Shown here piece after piece: positions 1-7,341 of a stretch of DNA of 64,000 nucleotides. A program made the translations under genes and the position numbers. The DNA is from a virus. The DNA is taken from positions 62,001 to 126,000 of the IMG/VR virus record IMGVR_UViG_3300027859_000890, one strand, 5' to 3'. Positions within the stretch are counted from its first letter, which is position 1. Each line of letters begins with the position of its first letter. The notes below the pieces were generated by a model. That model saw only the letters and a list, made by a program, of their open reading frames with translations, ran no database searches and was not told where the DNA came from.

Positions 1-38
1 GGAAATCCTACATCACCTACTAACGTCAAAAAATCCAT
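1..38 (-). CDS. 5' end of a minus-strand gene cut by the window edge
   Basis: An ATG at 38 on the minus strand opens a frame that stays open to base 1 and reads MDFLTLVGDVGF. A GAGGG Shine-Dalgarno-like run sits about 8 bases upstream. It follows the 79-1005 gene on the same strand. Only 12 codons are visible, so the product cannot be named; the hydrophobic start would suit a small membrane protein, but that is a guess. Confidence 0.4.
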   Translation of the reverse strand, partial: MDFLTLVGDVGF

Positions 39-78
39 ATTTGTGCGCCCTCACGCTCTGCTATACTTCTATTTAGCA

Positions 79-1005
79 TTACAAAACCTTTTTGAAGGGG
101 CAGCCACGCTCAGGCCAACAGTCGTCCATATTAAAATAAGATAAGAATGATTTTACATCATCTGGACTTAACATTTTTCTTGTATGCGTGTGTAATCCTG
201 CTACAAAATATTTGTAGCCCATACATTCAGCGGCGTGTTGTAAACTTTTGACGTAAAAGTCAAGTCCTTTTAGTGTTCGTGGATCTTTAAAACAATGTTC
301 CCAAATAGTAAGTGTGTTTCCTGGTACTTCTCCTGGATCTTGTATATCTTTTGCAATACAAAATATTTCGTATAGATAAAATTCTGCCATATTAGAATAT
401 TCACCGCACCAACTTAACATCCATTTGTGCAGTTCTTTCTTACCTTTGAAATGTTTTATAAGTTTTTGCACTGATTTTTTCTTCATTATAAACGGTGTAA
501 TATTTGTACTAAGTTGTAAATGTTGTACACCTCTAAATCTTACATCAAGTTTTGCACAACAAACCATACACCAAGTTCTTAAATAATGATCAGCATAAGA
601 TATATCTTCTGGGTGTGTTTGTTTTATATCATTAATTCTGCAAGGTTCAACAAAGAAATTTTTACAATCAAACACTGTATAATTTTCTGTAACCACAACA
701 TCTGCAACAAATAGTTTTAGCATTTGTTGATTATAAATTGGCTCAGTATGTAACCTATGTTCCATATCGTTCAAATCATAATCGTTAAAAAACAATTCCT
801 TGTGATAAAGTTTTACATCAAACTTTTGCAACAATGGCTCACAGGTATCTTTATACCATTTTCTAAAATGCGGGTATCTTTCTGCATCTTCGTTGTAAAT
901 GAATATTAATCTACAAGGTTGCAAAAACTTATGTATTGATCTTACAAGTAATTCAAAGTTCCATAAATCTCTGTCACAAACTACACAAACTAATGTTGTA
1001 TTCAT
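79..1005 (-). CDS. Putative glycosyltransferase-like protein (DUF6492-like)
   Basis: A 308-residue protein on the minus strand. The N-terminus (CVVCDRDLWNFELLVRSI) and a central block ending QQMLKLFVADVVVTENY followed by FDCKNFFVEP resemble the GT-A-type DUF6492 family, in which the acidic motif after the strand binds a sugar nucleotide. That family link is from memory and no donor or acceptor can be inferred. The start has a CGGAGG ribosome site 6-10 bases upstream and an ATAAATA late-promoter core further up, read on the minus strand at 1027-1033, so late expression is likely. It is divergent from the 1072 gene, and both promoters share the 67-base gap. Confidence 0.6.
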   Translation of the reverse strand: MNTTLVCVVCDRDLWNFELLVRSIHKFLQPCRLIFIYNEDAERYPHFRKWYKDTCEPLLQKFDVKLYHKELFFNDYDLNDMEHRLHTEPIYNQQMLKLFVADVVVTENYTVFDCKNFFVEPCRINDIKQTHPEDISYADHYLRTWCMVCCAKLDVRFRGVQHLQLSTNITPFIMKKKSVQKLIKHFKGKKELHKWMLSWCGEYSNMAEFYLYEIFCIAKDIQDPGEVPGNTLTIWEHCFKDPRTLKGLDFYVKSLQHAAECMGYKYFVAGLHTHTRKMLSPDDVKSFLSYFNMDDCWPERGCPFKKVL

Positions 1006-1012
1006 AAAAAGG

Positions 1013-1041
1013 TTGACCTCCGTGAATATTTATGTTACACT
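1013..1041 (+). promoter_or_regulatory. Sigma70-like promoter for the 1072 gene
   Basis: TTGACC at 1013-1018, a 17-base spacer, then TACACT at 1036-1041. It overlaps the late motif of the divergent minus-strand gene. Confidence 0.6.
1027..1033 (-). promoter_or_regulatory. T4-type late promoter core (minus strand)
   Basis: The plus strand TATTTAT reads ATAAATA on the minus strand, about 20 bases upstream of the 1005 start codon and followed by a CGGAGG ribosome site. It matches the T4 late core TATAAATA in all but the first base. Confidence 0.5.
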
Positions 1042-1071
1042 ATGCGTGACTGAATATAGAATGGAAAGACA

Positions 1072-1791
1072 ATGGCAACCAGTGAAGAAAAACAAGAATT
1101 AGTTGAAGAACTAAAAGGTCCGCGATTCTACCACGTTACAATTAGTGGGTATGGCGGTGAGTCAGCTTATATGAGTATTAACAAAGAAGCATTTGAATTT
1201 TGGAATCCTATTACAGAAGAAAATGGCGATAGTGATTTAACAAACTATATGGTTAATGCTGAAGATGGCGATTTTGAGTTTGAAGATATCGAACAAGTAC
1301 CTGACAGCGCAGACTTTTTGAAAAGCGCAGATGCTGATGGAGAAGTATGGCGTAGTCCTTGGTACGAAGCACCTACAGAGTTTGAACACAGTTGGGGTGT
1401 TGAATACAACAGTGCAAATATAACTGTTGATGAAGTAGCATCAGATGACTACAGTGCAAAATGGGTTGCAGATGTTATAGAAAATGTAAACATATGCGAT
1501 AGTATCGATAATGAAGAACTTGATATTGAAGTTGAAATGGATGTATGTAGTGAAGCACCAGACGGCACTGAATATATTGCACAAATGTACAGCAGTGAAA
1601 AAGGTCAATTCTTTGATGGCGTTATAGAAACTGTTGGTGACTTTGACATAAACAAACTGAAAATATATACAATGGAATATATGAACGGCGAAGATACTAT
1701 CACTAGTGTAGAATACAACGGTGTTGAAATTGACAACCAAGGCGGTGATACTAATGGCAAGGGCTACTATGGTGCAGTTTGGAAAGCATAA
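1072..1791 (+). CDS. Acidic conserved hypothetical protein
   Basis: A 239-residue, strongly acidic protein with no signal peptide or membrane segment. The GYGGES motif near residue 25 and the NGKGYYGAVW end are the only striking features; no family is recognised. The ATG at 1072 is chosen because GGAAAG lies just upstream and a 17-bp-spaced sigma70-like promoter ends at 1041. Its TAA stop is embedded in an ATAAATA late motif that precedes the next gene. Confidence 0.7.
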   Translation: MATSEEKQELVEELKGPRFYHVTISGYGGESAYMSINKEAFEFWNPITEENGDSDLTNYMVNAEDGDFEFEDIEQVPDSADFLKSADADGEVWRSPWYEAPTEFEHSWGVEYNSANITVDEVASDDYSAKWVADVIENVNICDSIDNEELDIEVEMDVCSEAPDGTEYIAQMYSSEKGQFFDGVIETVGDFDINKLKIYTMEYMNGEDTITSVEYNGVEIDNQGGDTNGKGYYGAVWKA

Positions 1792-1794
1792 ATA
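1788..1794 (+). promoter_or_regulatory. Late promoter core before the AbrB-like gene
   Basis: ATAAATA overlaps the stop codon of the preceding gene and ends four bases before the ATG at 1799. If it is used, transcription would begin at or next to the start codon and give a leaderless mRNA. Confidence 0.4.
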
Positions 1795-1798
1795 GCAT

Positions 1799-1975
1799 AT
1801 GATAGAATATAAAGTAGAAGAAATATTTGAAGACGATCCAAATAATCCTGATAATGTTCTAATGAAAATTCCAGACGAAATTAGTGAAAAAATGGGCTGG
1901 AAGCCTGGAGATGTGTTGAAGATTACACAAGATAAGGAAGGAAACATCTCCATTACAAAATCCAAAGATGGCTAA
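1799..1975 (+). CDS. AbrB/SpoVT-like small protein
   Basis: A 58-residue protein. The segment from about residue 21 to 54 ([20 protein letters not shown], then an acidic turn and ISITK) has the swapped-hairpin AbrB signature: proline-[DE]-hydrophobic, an LGW/MGW-type helix, KPGD and paired strands. In bacteria such domains are DNA-binding transition regulators or antitoxins. Here the acidic N-terminus and lone domain leave the role open. The ATG lies directly after a late motif with no ribosome site, and the 3' end overlaps the IF-1 gene by 8 bases, suggesting translational coupling. Confidence 0.6.
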   Translation: MIEYKVEEIFEDDPNNPDNVLMKIPDEISEKMGWKPGDVLKITQDKEGNISITKSKDG

Positions 1976-2186
1976 AAATAGTGATATAATAGAAGTAGAA
2001 GGCAACATAATAGATGTATTGCCTAATCAAATGTTTAAGGTAGAACTAGACAATAAACACGTAGTCATATGTTACACAGGCGGAAAGATGCGCCAGTTTA
2101 AGATAAGACTAGTTGCAGGCGACAGAGTAAAAATAGAAATGACGCCTTATGATTTAGAAAAAGGCCGTATTACCCGAAGATTATAG
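1968..2186 (+). CDS. infA: Translation initiation factor IF-1
   Basis: Seventy-two residues, the usual IF-1 length. The protein starts MAK-x-(D/E), keeps the S1-like OB-fold pattern [20 protein letters not shown], then [20 protein letters not shown] and the diagnostic end [15 protein letters not shown]-1 sits in the 30S A site and works with IF-2 and IF-3 in start-codon selection. The gene overlaps the AbrB-like gene and is complete, with no missing core residue visible. A phage copy is unusual; it may tune initiation toward the many TTG starts and leaderless messages in this window, but that is inference. Confidence 0.9.
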   Translation: MAKNSDIIEVEGNIIDVLPNQMFKVELDNKHVVICYTGGKMRQFKIRLVAGDRVKIEMTPYDLEKGRITRRL

Positions 2187-2202
2187 GTTGACAACCAATC
2201 TA
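2185..2202 (+). repeat. 18-base promoter repeat, copy 1
   Basis: AGGTTGACAACCAATCTA occurs here and again at 30379-30396. Both copies overlap the -35 element. The core GGTTGACAACC is a near-perfect inverted repeat around one central base and could be an operator. Confidence 0.6.
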
Positions 2203-2216
2203 AGGTGTGCTATAAA
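2188..2216 (+). promoter_or_regulatory. Sigma70-like promoter for the 2238 gene
   Basis: TTGACA at 2188-2193, a 17-base spacer, and TATAAA at 2211-2216 preceded by TGC (extended -10). It is followed by an AGGAGG ribosome site and the ATG at 2238. Confidence 0.75.
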
Positions 2217-2237
2217 ATTAGTACACAGGAGGGCACT

Positions 2238-2525
2238 ATGGCGATTTTAGAATACAAAAGTTTTGAACCTAAGCAAGTTTTAGATGGTACGCAAGTCATC
2301 TTATTTTTTGGTGACTATGAACTCAGCATTGTAAGACATAGTGGAAGTTATGGTGGCAACAAAGGTCTTTATGAGATCGGAGTGTTCAATGGCAACACTA
2401 TGATTAACTTACCAGGTATCACAGCAGAACACGACACAGTCAAAGGCTGGTTGACAGAAAGTGATGTGGATGATATAATAAAGAAAATGTATTTCTTAAC
2501 AGGCGTATCACCGGAGCAACTATGA
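2238..2525 (+). CDS. Hypothetical protein, 95 aa
   Basis: No family recognised. This small soluble protein alternates short strands with a glycine-rich turn (GSYGGNKGLYEIGVF) and ends in an acidic helix. The start at 2238 is preferred over an upstream in-frame GTG because the AGGAGG ribosome site lies 5 bases before it and the predicted transcription start falls between the two. A consensus sigma70 promoter is buried near its 3' end (2451-2479). Its stop overlaps the next gene by 4 bases. Confidence 0.65.
   Translation: MAILEYKSFEPKQVLDGTQVILFFGDYELSIVRHSGSYGGNKGLYEIGVFNGNTMINLPGITAEHDTVKGWLTESDVDDIIKKMYFLTGVSPEQL
2451..2479 (+). promoter_or_regulatory. Full-consensus sigma70 promoter inside a gene
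   Basis: TTGACA at 2451-2456, exactly 17 bases, TATAAT at 2474-2479. Both hexamers are full consensus. It lies in the 3' part of the 2238 gene and would transcribe the HEXXH protein and the methyltransferase cluster from about 2486. Confidence 0.65.
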
Positions 2526-2920
2526 TTTACGTACAAGGCGGCACAAAACAACAACGTAGGTATGCATACAGCATTATAGAGTTTGTATGCAATAAGTTCA
2601 ATATCAATCCTGACATTGAAGTTTACTTTCGCAGGCTTACAAATGAACACAGCCTTGGCGGATGTGTACAAGTAGACAAAGGCGAGTATGAAATTGATAT
2701 AAAACGTAGTTTGCGATTGCGTGATTTATTGACTACAATAGCACACGAAATTGTACACGTAAAGCAATACGAGCTAGGTGAGCTTACACAGAACAACGAA
2801 AGTGATATTGAATATTGGGATAGACCAAGTGAAATAGAAGCACACGGACGTGAAACAGGCTTGTTTATCAAGTGGGCTGAAGCAAACAAACTAGCAAGTA
2901 GGAAGTGGACACAGGTATGA
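2522..2920 (+). CDS. Putative zinc metalloprotease-like protein (HEXXH)
   Basis: A 132-residue protein with HEIVH at residues 75-79, followed about 25-30 residues later by SEIEAHGRE, whose glutamates could be the third zinc ligand (gluzincin-like layout, as in SprT/IrrE-type small domains). No signal peptide is seen, so it should act in the cytoplasm. Its targets are unknown; related folds cleave regulators or DNA-protein crosslinks. It starts within the stop of the previous gene (ATGA) and its own stop overlaps the next ATG. An internal consensus promoter lies just upstream. Confidence 0.65.
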   Translation: MIYVQGGTKQQRRYAYSIIEFVCNKFNINPDIEVYFRRLTNEHSLGGCVQVDKGEYEIDIKRSLRLRDLLTTIAHEIVHVKQYELGELTQNNESDIEYWDRPSEIEAHGRETGLFIKWAEANKLASRKWTQV

Positions 2921-4116
2921 AGTATCCAGAAACACAACTTAGAAATTTTTTGGTTGAAAAGTTACCATTGAATAAAGAGCGTGTAACTAGACACAACGGT
3001 GAAACACCTGTGCATTTGCGTTTCAAAAGTAATTGTGGACTGAAAACATTTGAGCAGTTGCAAGAAAGTTTGGACAAAGTAGGACTTACCTACAAGTCAG
3101 TGCCTTATAAACATTTCAGTAGAAGTCCTGATTATGGAGATCAAGGATTAGTTGTAGACTTTCAAGGTGAAAAAGTCGGTGTGCAGTTCAATGTGCCAAA
3201 AGATGGTAATATGTCACGTAAACAATTTACACCTGATGCACTCGGATTAAATGGTAAAACATTTGATAACAAGCAAGAGTTTGCAACAGCAGTTAGAGAT
3301 GGTATTAGAAGCAGTGAGTTTGGCGATTTCTTACTAAGTTTGTTATACAATGTAGAAACAGAATGGCCAATTGAAGGTTTAGAAGCTATACGTGAAGCTG
3401 ATGTAAATAGAATTACAAGCGATTACGGTGAAGTTCTTTGTGCATATTCTTTTGTGTTAAAAGGACATACTGTATACTTTCCAGAAGGCAGCAATCACAA
3501 AATTGCAGACTTTTATGTAGATGGACAAGGCGTAAGTGCAAAAGGCAGAGGTACTGGTGGTAAAGTAAATTTAAGTGCATTTGCAGAATTTATTGACACA
3601 TACACTACAACAGGAAAATTTTTACACAGTATTGCAACACACAATAGGAATGACTTTGTAAAATACGCCTCTGAACTTTGTCCTGAAGTAGAAGCAATTA
3701 CTGATTGGATAGGCGGTACAGATAGAGATGCATTAGCAAAGTTTGTTGCTGAAACATCATACAAAGAGTTTTATGATTATATCCAAAAAACACCAGAACA
3801 CAAAGGCTTAGGTATGCCTGATGCAGGTGGACGTCCTGAAGCATTATGGAACGAAGGCAGTTTAGATCCTATTGATTTTACAATCAATACTTTGGTAAGT
3901 CGCTTGTGGGGTGAAACTGCTACCAAAGAAATAAGTACAATTGTTACACAGTTTCTAAATGAACCAATGTTTGTTGTACTTGACATTGAAAACAATCAAT
4001 GTATAATTAAAGAAACTAACTTTAGCGATGTTGCTAATTGGAAAACAGTTTATTGGAGTCGTGCTACAAAAGCGTGGCACAATTGGATGGGCGTTGAGCC
4101 ACTGAAAGGTCTATAA
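2917..4116 (+). CDS. Possible PD-(D/E)XK-like nuclease partner of the methyltransferase
   Basis: A 399-residue protein. The ATG at 2917 is used because it overlaps the preceding stop. Around residues 195-215 it reads SNHKIADFYVDGQGVSAKGR, i.e. an Asp on one strand and S-x-K on the next, the layout of a PD-(D/E)XK active site with Ser in place of the usual Glu. It directly abuts a beta-class DNA methyltransferase (stop and start overlap), as restriction and modification genes often do. The family is not recognised and nuclease activity is inference only; other roles are possible. Confidence 0.45.
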   Translation: MKYPETQLRNFLVEKLPLNKERVTRHNGETPVHLRFKSNCGLKTFEQLQESLDKVGLTYKSVPYKHFSRSPDYGDQGLVVDFQGEKVGVQFNVPKDGNMSRKQFTPDALGLNGKTFDNKQEFATAVRDGIRSSEFGDFLLSLLYNVETEWPIEGLEAIREADVNRITSDYGEVLCAYSFVLKGHTVYFPEGSNHKIADFYVDGQGVSAKGRGTGGKVNLSAFAEFIDTYTTTGKFLHSIATHNRNDFVKYASELCPEVEAITDWIGGTDRDALAKFVAETSYKEFYDYIQKTPEHKGLGMPDAGGRPEALWNEGSLDPIDFTINTLVSRLWGETATKEISTIVTQFLNEPMFVVLDIENNQCIIKETNFSDVANWKTVYWSRATKAWHNWMGVEPLKGL

Positions 4117-5045
4117 TGATTACAACTTATCAAGGTGCTATGCAAGAACAACTTGATAATGTTGCAGATGATAGCATAGATTTATTACTTACTGATCCGC
4201 CATATAATATAAGCGACAAGGGTGCAAAGCCTGAATGGGTTGATAAAGAAACTGGTGAAAACAAAAACACAATACACAATCAAAAGTTTGGTGAAGGTTT
4301 TGAAGAAGATTGGGATAGTGTAACACACGAACAATTTTTATTACAACTTGATGAATGGAGCAAACTTTGGTTTACAAAAATGCGTAAAGGTGCTGCCTTT
4401 GCAGTATTCATAAGTGATCAATATGTATCTTACCTATATAAAATTATGGAGGCAAATGGCTTTGAGCCCAAGCGTGTTTTTACTTGGAAAAAGCCATCAG
4501 CAGTTCCGTTCAATAGGAAAGTAAATCCTGTGAGTGGTTGCGAATATATTTTGTGGGGTATAAAGCCTAAAGGACCAAGAACATTCAATAGTGCTACTGA
4601 CTGGGGCAACATTGTAGATAGATATGCAGTTGCTGATAAAGTTAGTAGTATTGTTTATAAAATGGTAAAAAACAATATAAACAACAAAAGTATGGATGAA
4701 ATTTTTACTGACGCACTATTTGAAGCAGAACAAATGATTGCAAAACGCAAAGTTGAAAATGGCAAAATACAAGCAATTATACCAAATACAATTACATTCA
4801 GTGGAGGCATTGTTAACAAAATACATCCAACGCAAAAGCCAGTGGAATTATTACAATACTTTATTGAATTATTAAGCAACGAAGGTGATACAATATTAGA
4901 TACATTTGCAGGAAGCGGCAGCACAGGACTTGCTTGTAAAGAATGCAATAGAAATGCAATATTGATTGAACAAGATCCAAAGATGTATCAAAAGATGAGC
5001 AAACAATTTGCAACACTAGATAAAACTTTGTTTGAGGAACTATGA
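4116..5045 (+). CDS. DNA methyltransferase, beta class (N6-adenine/N4-cytosine)
   Basis: A 309-residue protein. The catalytic motif DPPY is at residues 27-30, just after the N-terminus, and the SAM-binding FAGSGSTG is at 264-271 near the C-terminus, preceded by HPTQKP. This order (catalytic motif before SAM motif) marks the beta group. It transfers a methyl group from SAM to an exocyclic amine in DNA, either to protect phage DNA from host restriction or as half of a phage modification system. The recognition sequence cannot be predicted. It overlaps its neighbours by 1 and 4 bases. Confidence 0.9.
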   Translation: MITTYQGAMQEQLDNVADDSIDLLLTDPPYNISDKGAKPEWVDKETGENKNTIHNQKFGEGFEEDWDSVTHEQFLLQLDEWSKLWFTKMRKGAAFAVFISDQYVSYLYKIMEANGFEPKRVFTWKKPSAVPFNRKVNPVSGCEYILWGIKPKGPRTFNSATDWGNIVDRYAVADKVSSIVYKMVKNNINNKSMDEIFTDALFEAEQMIAKRKVENGKIQAIIPNTITFSGGIVNKIHPTQKPVELLQYFIELLSNEGDTILDTFAGSGSTGLACKECNRNAILIEQDPKMYQKMSKQFATLDKTLFEEL

Positions 5046-5500
5046 TGCAACCACAAGACTTTTATCACGATTTTTTGTTAATTAGAAAAATGAGAGCACC
5101 TACTAGCAAGCGTTATCGTATGCTAGGAGAGCTGTTTGCTGTCAATCCTAATGCGTGGAGAGTAATTGGTATTACCGAAAATGCACTACAGGTTTTTAAA
5201 GAACACAATTTTAAAAGAGTAAGTCGTATGGGTATCAATCGCAGTCACTTAGTTGACCGTATCCAAACTTATACTACTATGCTTGAAGGCCCGCTAATGG
5301 AATGCGATGAATGGTGGAATTTTTATTTAGAAACAGACAAAACTATATTGGCAACTAGCACAGAAAATATGGGCAACAGCGAGTGGAGTAAAGTGTACGA
5401 TATAGACCCTGGTTTAGGTTTGTTTAAATCACAGGGTTTTGCTTGGAGTCACAAAGATCCTGAGATTAGTTTCTTACAAGAAATGGTTGACAATGGATGA
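5042..5500 (+). CDS. Hypothetical protein, 152 aa
   Basis: Not recognised. Soluble, tryptophan-rich in the second half (DEWWNFYLETDKT, SEWSKVYD, GFAWSH). It is translationally coupled to the methyltransferase (ATGA overlap) and to the next gene (the ATG at 5493 lies inside its end). A sigma70-like promoter overlaps its 3' end. Confidence 0.6.
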   Translation: MMQPQDFYHDFLLIRKMRAPTSKRYRMLGELFAVNPNAWRVIGITENALQVFKEHNFKRVSRMGINRSHLVDRIQTYTTMLEGPLMECDEWWNFYLETDKTILATSTENMGNSEWSKVYDIDPGLGLFKSQGFAWSHKDPEISFLQEMVDNG

Positions 5501-5515
5501 TAGTCCTGCTATAAA
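5487..5515 (+). promoter_or_regulatory. Sigma70-like promoter over a gene start
   Basis: TTGACA at 5487-5492, a 17-base spacer, TATAAA at 5510-5515 with TGC before it, as in the promoter at 2188. It straddles the ATG at 5493, so a transcript starting near 5522 would begin inside the gene and could use Met14 at 5532. Confidence 0.5.
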
Positions 5516-6257
5516 AATATATGATCACTATATGGCAAAAGTAAAGGCAAAGATAAAAGATATGACAACTTATAAAACAGAATACTTGATAGAGCTTGCT
5601 TATGCGGCTTATAGAGTAAACAAAGGCTATGAAAAACTAACTAAAAGACATAGCGAATCACCGCCTACGTATAGTAACAAAGAACTAATTGCATACACTG
5701 CAAGTTCACAGAACGAACAAAGTCCTTTTATTCCAGAAGACTTTACTCCTTTGAAAGTTGTCAAAGCTGATAAAGATGCAGCCGAATCTGGTGCAAAACA
5801 TATGCGTCGATATACACTTTTGGCTATGGGTGAACTGCCACAATTCGAAGCAGACTTGTTTGCTGCCTACAGCAGTGATGAATTACCAATAGGACGTATT
5901 GGTCTTGTTGCTTATTTGCCAGCGTTTATTGAACGTCAAGTTAAAGATAAAGTGTACAAACAAAGATTGAAAACAGAGTTTGCAAACAGTGTTTGTCTTA
6001 CAGAAAATATTACAGATCCAGTGGATGTTGAAATATTGAAAATTATTCCGTTGAACAACTATGATTTTGGTGATAGTGCCTTTTTGCATTTTGGTGCAAT
6101 AGGCAAAGACCTAGTTTGTTTTACCAAAAAAGAAATGTATGCAATCGGCGAAACATATGAAATTGTTGGTCGTGTAAAAGGTATAGATAAAGAACGAGAC
6201 AGTGGTTTGCCTATGACAAGGTTAAACTATGTAAAGTTACGGAAGCTAAAGGTGTAA
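5493..6257 (+). CDS. Hypothetical protein with possible OB-like C-terminus
   Basis: A 254-residue protein, not recognised. The first half is helical and lysine-rich. The C-terminal 80 residues (VDVEILKIIPLNNYDFGD ... YEIVGRVKGIDKERDSG ... NYVKLRKLKV) have a strand-rich pattern that would suit an OB fold, hinting at nucleic-acid binding; this is weak. The start at 5493 overlaps the previous stop, but a promoter across it allows an alternative start at 5532. Confidence 0.6.
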   Translation: MDDSPAIKIYDHYMAKVKAKIKDMTTYKTEYLIELAYAAYRVNKGYEKLTKRHSESPPTYSNKELIAYTASSQNEQSPFIPEDFTPLKVVKADKDAAESGAKHMRRYTLLAMGELPQFEADLFAAYSSDELPIGRIGLVAYLPAFIERQVKDKVYKQRLKTEFANSVCLTENITDPVDVEILKIIPLNNYDFGDSAFLHFGAIGKDLVCFTKKEMYAIGETYEIVGRVKGIDKERDSGLPMTRLNYVKLRKLKV

Positions 6258-6264
6258 ATACAGT

Positions 6265-6477
6265 ATGATTGATATATTTTATAATGAGGTAACCTACTGG
6301 TTACTAGGAACTGCTCTAATTTTTACTTTTGTTGGACGACATTTTCAAGCCAGAAAAGATATGAAAGATGTAGTTGAAGCTACTATTGATAGTTTGGTTT
6401 TGGAAGGATATTTAAGAACAAAAGGTGTAGGCGATAAAATGGAAATTTTAAAGCATTGGGAAAAGGCAGATGATTAA
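6265..6477 (+). CDS. Small single-pass membrane protein
   Basis: Seventy residues with one membrane helix at about 10-25 (TYWLLGTALIFTFVG), then a charged cytoplasmic-type tail ending EILKHWEKADD. No family recognised. Phages often carry such proteins to alter the host envelope or exclude other phages, but nothing here shows which. Confidence 0.6.
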   Translation: MIDIFYNEVTYWLLGTALIFTFVGRHFQARKDMKDVVEATIDSLVLEGYLRTKGVGDKMEILKHWEKADD

Positions 6478-6625
6478 AACTTTTATTGTAGAAACAAGTG
6501 ATATTGAATATCACATTTACGCAATGGATTTAGATGATGCTTTAAATACCTATGATGGAAATGCTGAGGATATTATTTGCATCAAAGAATACGAAAATAA
6601 AAATAGAACAGATACTTTGCATTAG
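6470..6625 (+). CDS. Small hypothetical protein, 51 aa
   Basis: An ATG at 6470, overlapping the previous stop by 8 bases, opens a frame reading MIKTFIVETSDIEYHIYAMD and ending KNRTDTLH. It is acidic and resembles the short strand-helix-strand proteins common in marine phage early regions. The coupled overlap at its 5' end and the lack of any competing frame support it. Confidence 0.55.
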   Translation: MIKTFIVETSDIEYHIYAMDLDDALNTYDGNAEDIICIKEYENKNRTDTLH

Positions 6626-6638
6626 GGAGTGTGGACTT

Positions 6639-6842
6639 ATGAGTCACGATTATTTAGGTTTTGATAAAACATTAGATGACGATGATTATGGTTTTATTTT
6701 AGACCAACAAGGTAATCTAAAAGGCATTTGGGTGCCTGCAGGACACGAAGATGAAGATGTTCCAGAACCTATAGTACAATTACTCAAAGAGAAGTGGGGT
6801 GTTGATGTTAACGATGATCGTAATTATGGATATTTACATTGA
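6639..6842 (+). CDS. Small acidic hypothetical protein, 67 aa
   Basis: Reads MSHDYLGFDKTLDDDDYGFI and ends YGYLH. The ATG at 6639 has AGGGAG about 10 bases upstream, making it preferable to longer in-frame starts that would overlap the 6470 gene. No family recognised. The stop overlaps a TTG start (TTGA). Confidence 0.55.
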   Translation: MSHDYLGFDKTLDDDDYGFILDQQGNLKGIWVPAGHEDEDVPEPIVQLLKEKWGVDVNDDRNYGYLH

Positions 6843-7069
6843 CACCAATTGAAATTTTTGAGTATAAACTAAACTGGAAGCCTGGTCACACTGTGAGATT
6901 ACACAGTGATTTAAGATCTTATGGCAAAGAATGGTGTAAACAAACATTAGAAAAACACCAATGGGACGTTACTGACTACACCAATGTGTACGAAGATACA
7001 TATAATTTTGAAAACAAATCAGACGCAGATAACTTTAGAACAAAATGGCCGAGGTATACAGACCAATGA
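6839..7069 (+). CDS. Small hypothetical protein, 76 aa, TTG start
   Basis: No in-frame ATG exists near the beginning, and the TTG at 6839 overlaps the previous stop as TTGA. The sequence TPIEIFEYKLNWKPGHTVRL continues to a tryptophan- and aromatic-rich middle. Not recognised. A TTGACA at 6839 with a TATAAA 18 bases on is a weak promoter candidate. Confidence 0.55.
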   Translation: MTPIEIFEYKLNWKPGHTVRLHSDLRSYGKEWCKQTLEKHQWDVTDYTNVYEDTYNFENKSDADNFRTKWPRYTDQ

Positions 7070-7341
7070 CAGATACATTAACAAAAACTGAAGCAATAGG
7101 AAAGATTACAGCACTTGCAAAAGACATCGATGTCAAAGACACACTGGACTATAGTTTTTTGAATATGTCTGAAGATGATGCTTACGATATGGTTGCAAAT
7201 AACGTACTGACACAAATGTACGAAACACCAGAACAATACAGAGAAACAATTATGATGGCGAGTATGACTAAAATCCTTGTTGAAAGTCTTGTTTTGAAAG
7301 CTAGGATCCAATCACTTGAAAAAGCAGCCAGAGAAAGATAA
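7066..7341 (+). CDS. Hypothetical protein, 91 aa
   Basis: A helical acidic protein, MTDTLTKTEAIGKITALAKD at the start, ending in a short coiled-coil-like helix (LVLKARIQSLEKAARER). The ATG at 7066 overlaps the previous TGA and is preferred to an ATG 21 bases earlier. Its 3' end overlaps the radical SAM gene by 26 bases. Confidence 0.55.
   Translation: MTDTLTKTEAIGKITALAKDIDVKDTLDYSFLNMSEDDAYDMVANNVLTQMYETPEQYRETIMMASMTKILVESLVLKARIQSLEKAARER

Noticed and set aside
899-1102. Open frame on the plus strand across the 1005-1072 gap
   Set aside because: It overlaps the start of the minus-strand gene, lacks a ribosome site, and runs through the promoters of two divergent genes.
6839-6868. TTGACA with TATAAA downstream as a promoter
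   Set aside because: The spacer is 18 bases while all strong promoters here have 17, and it lies over a coupled start codon.
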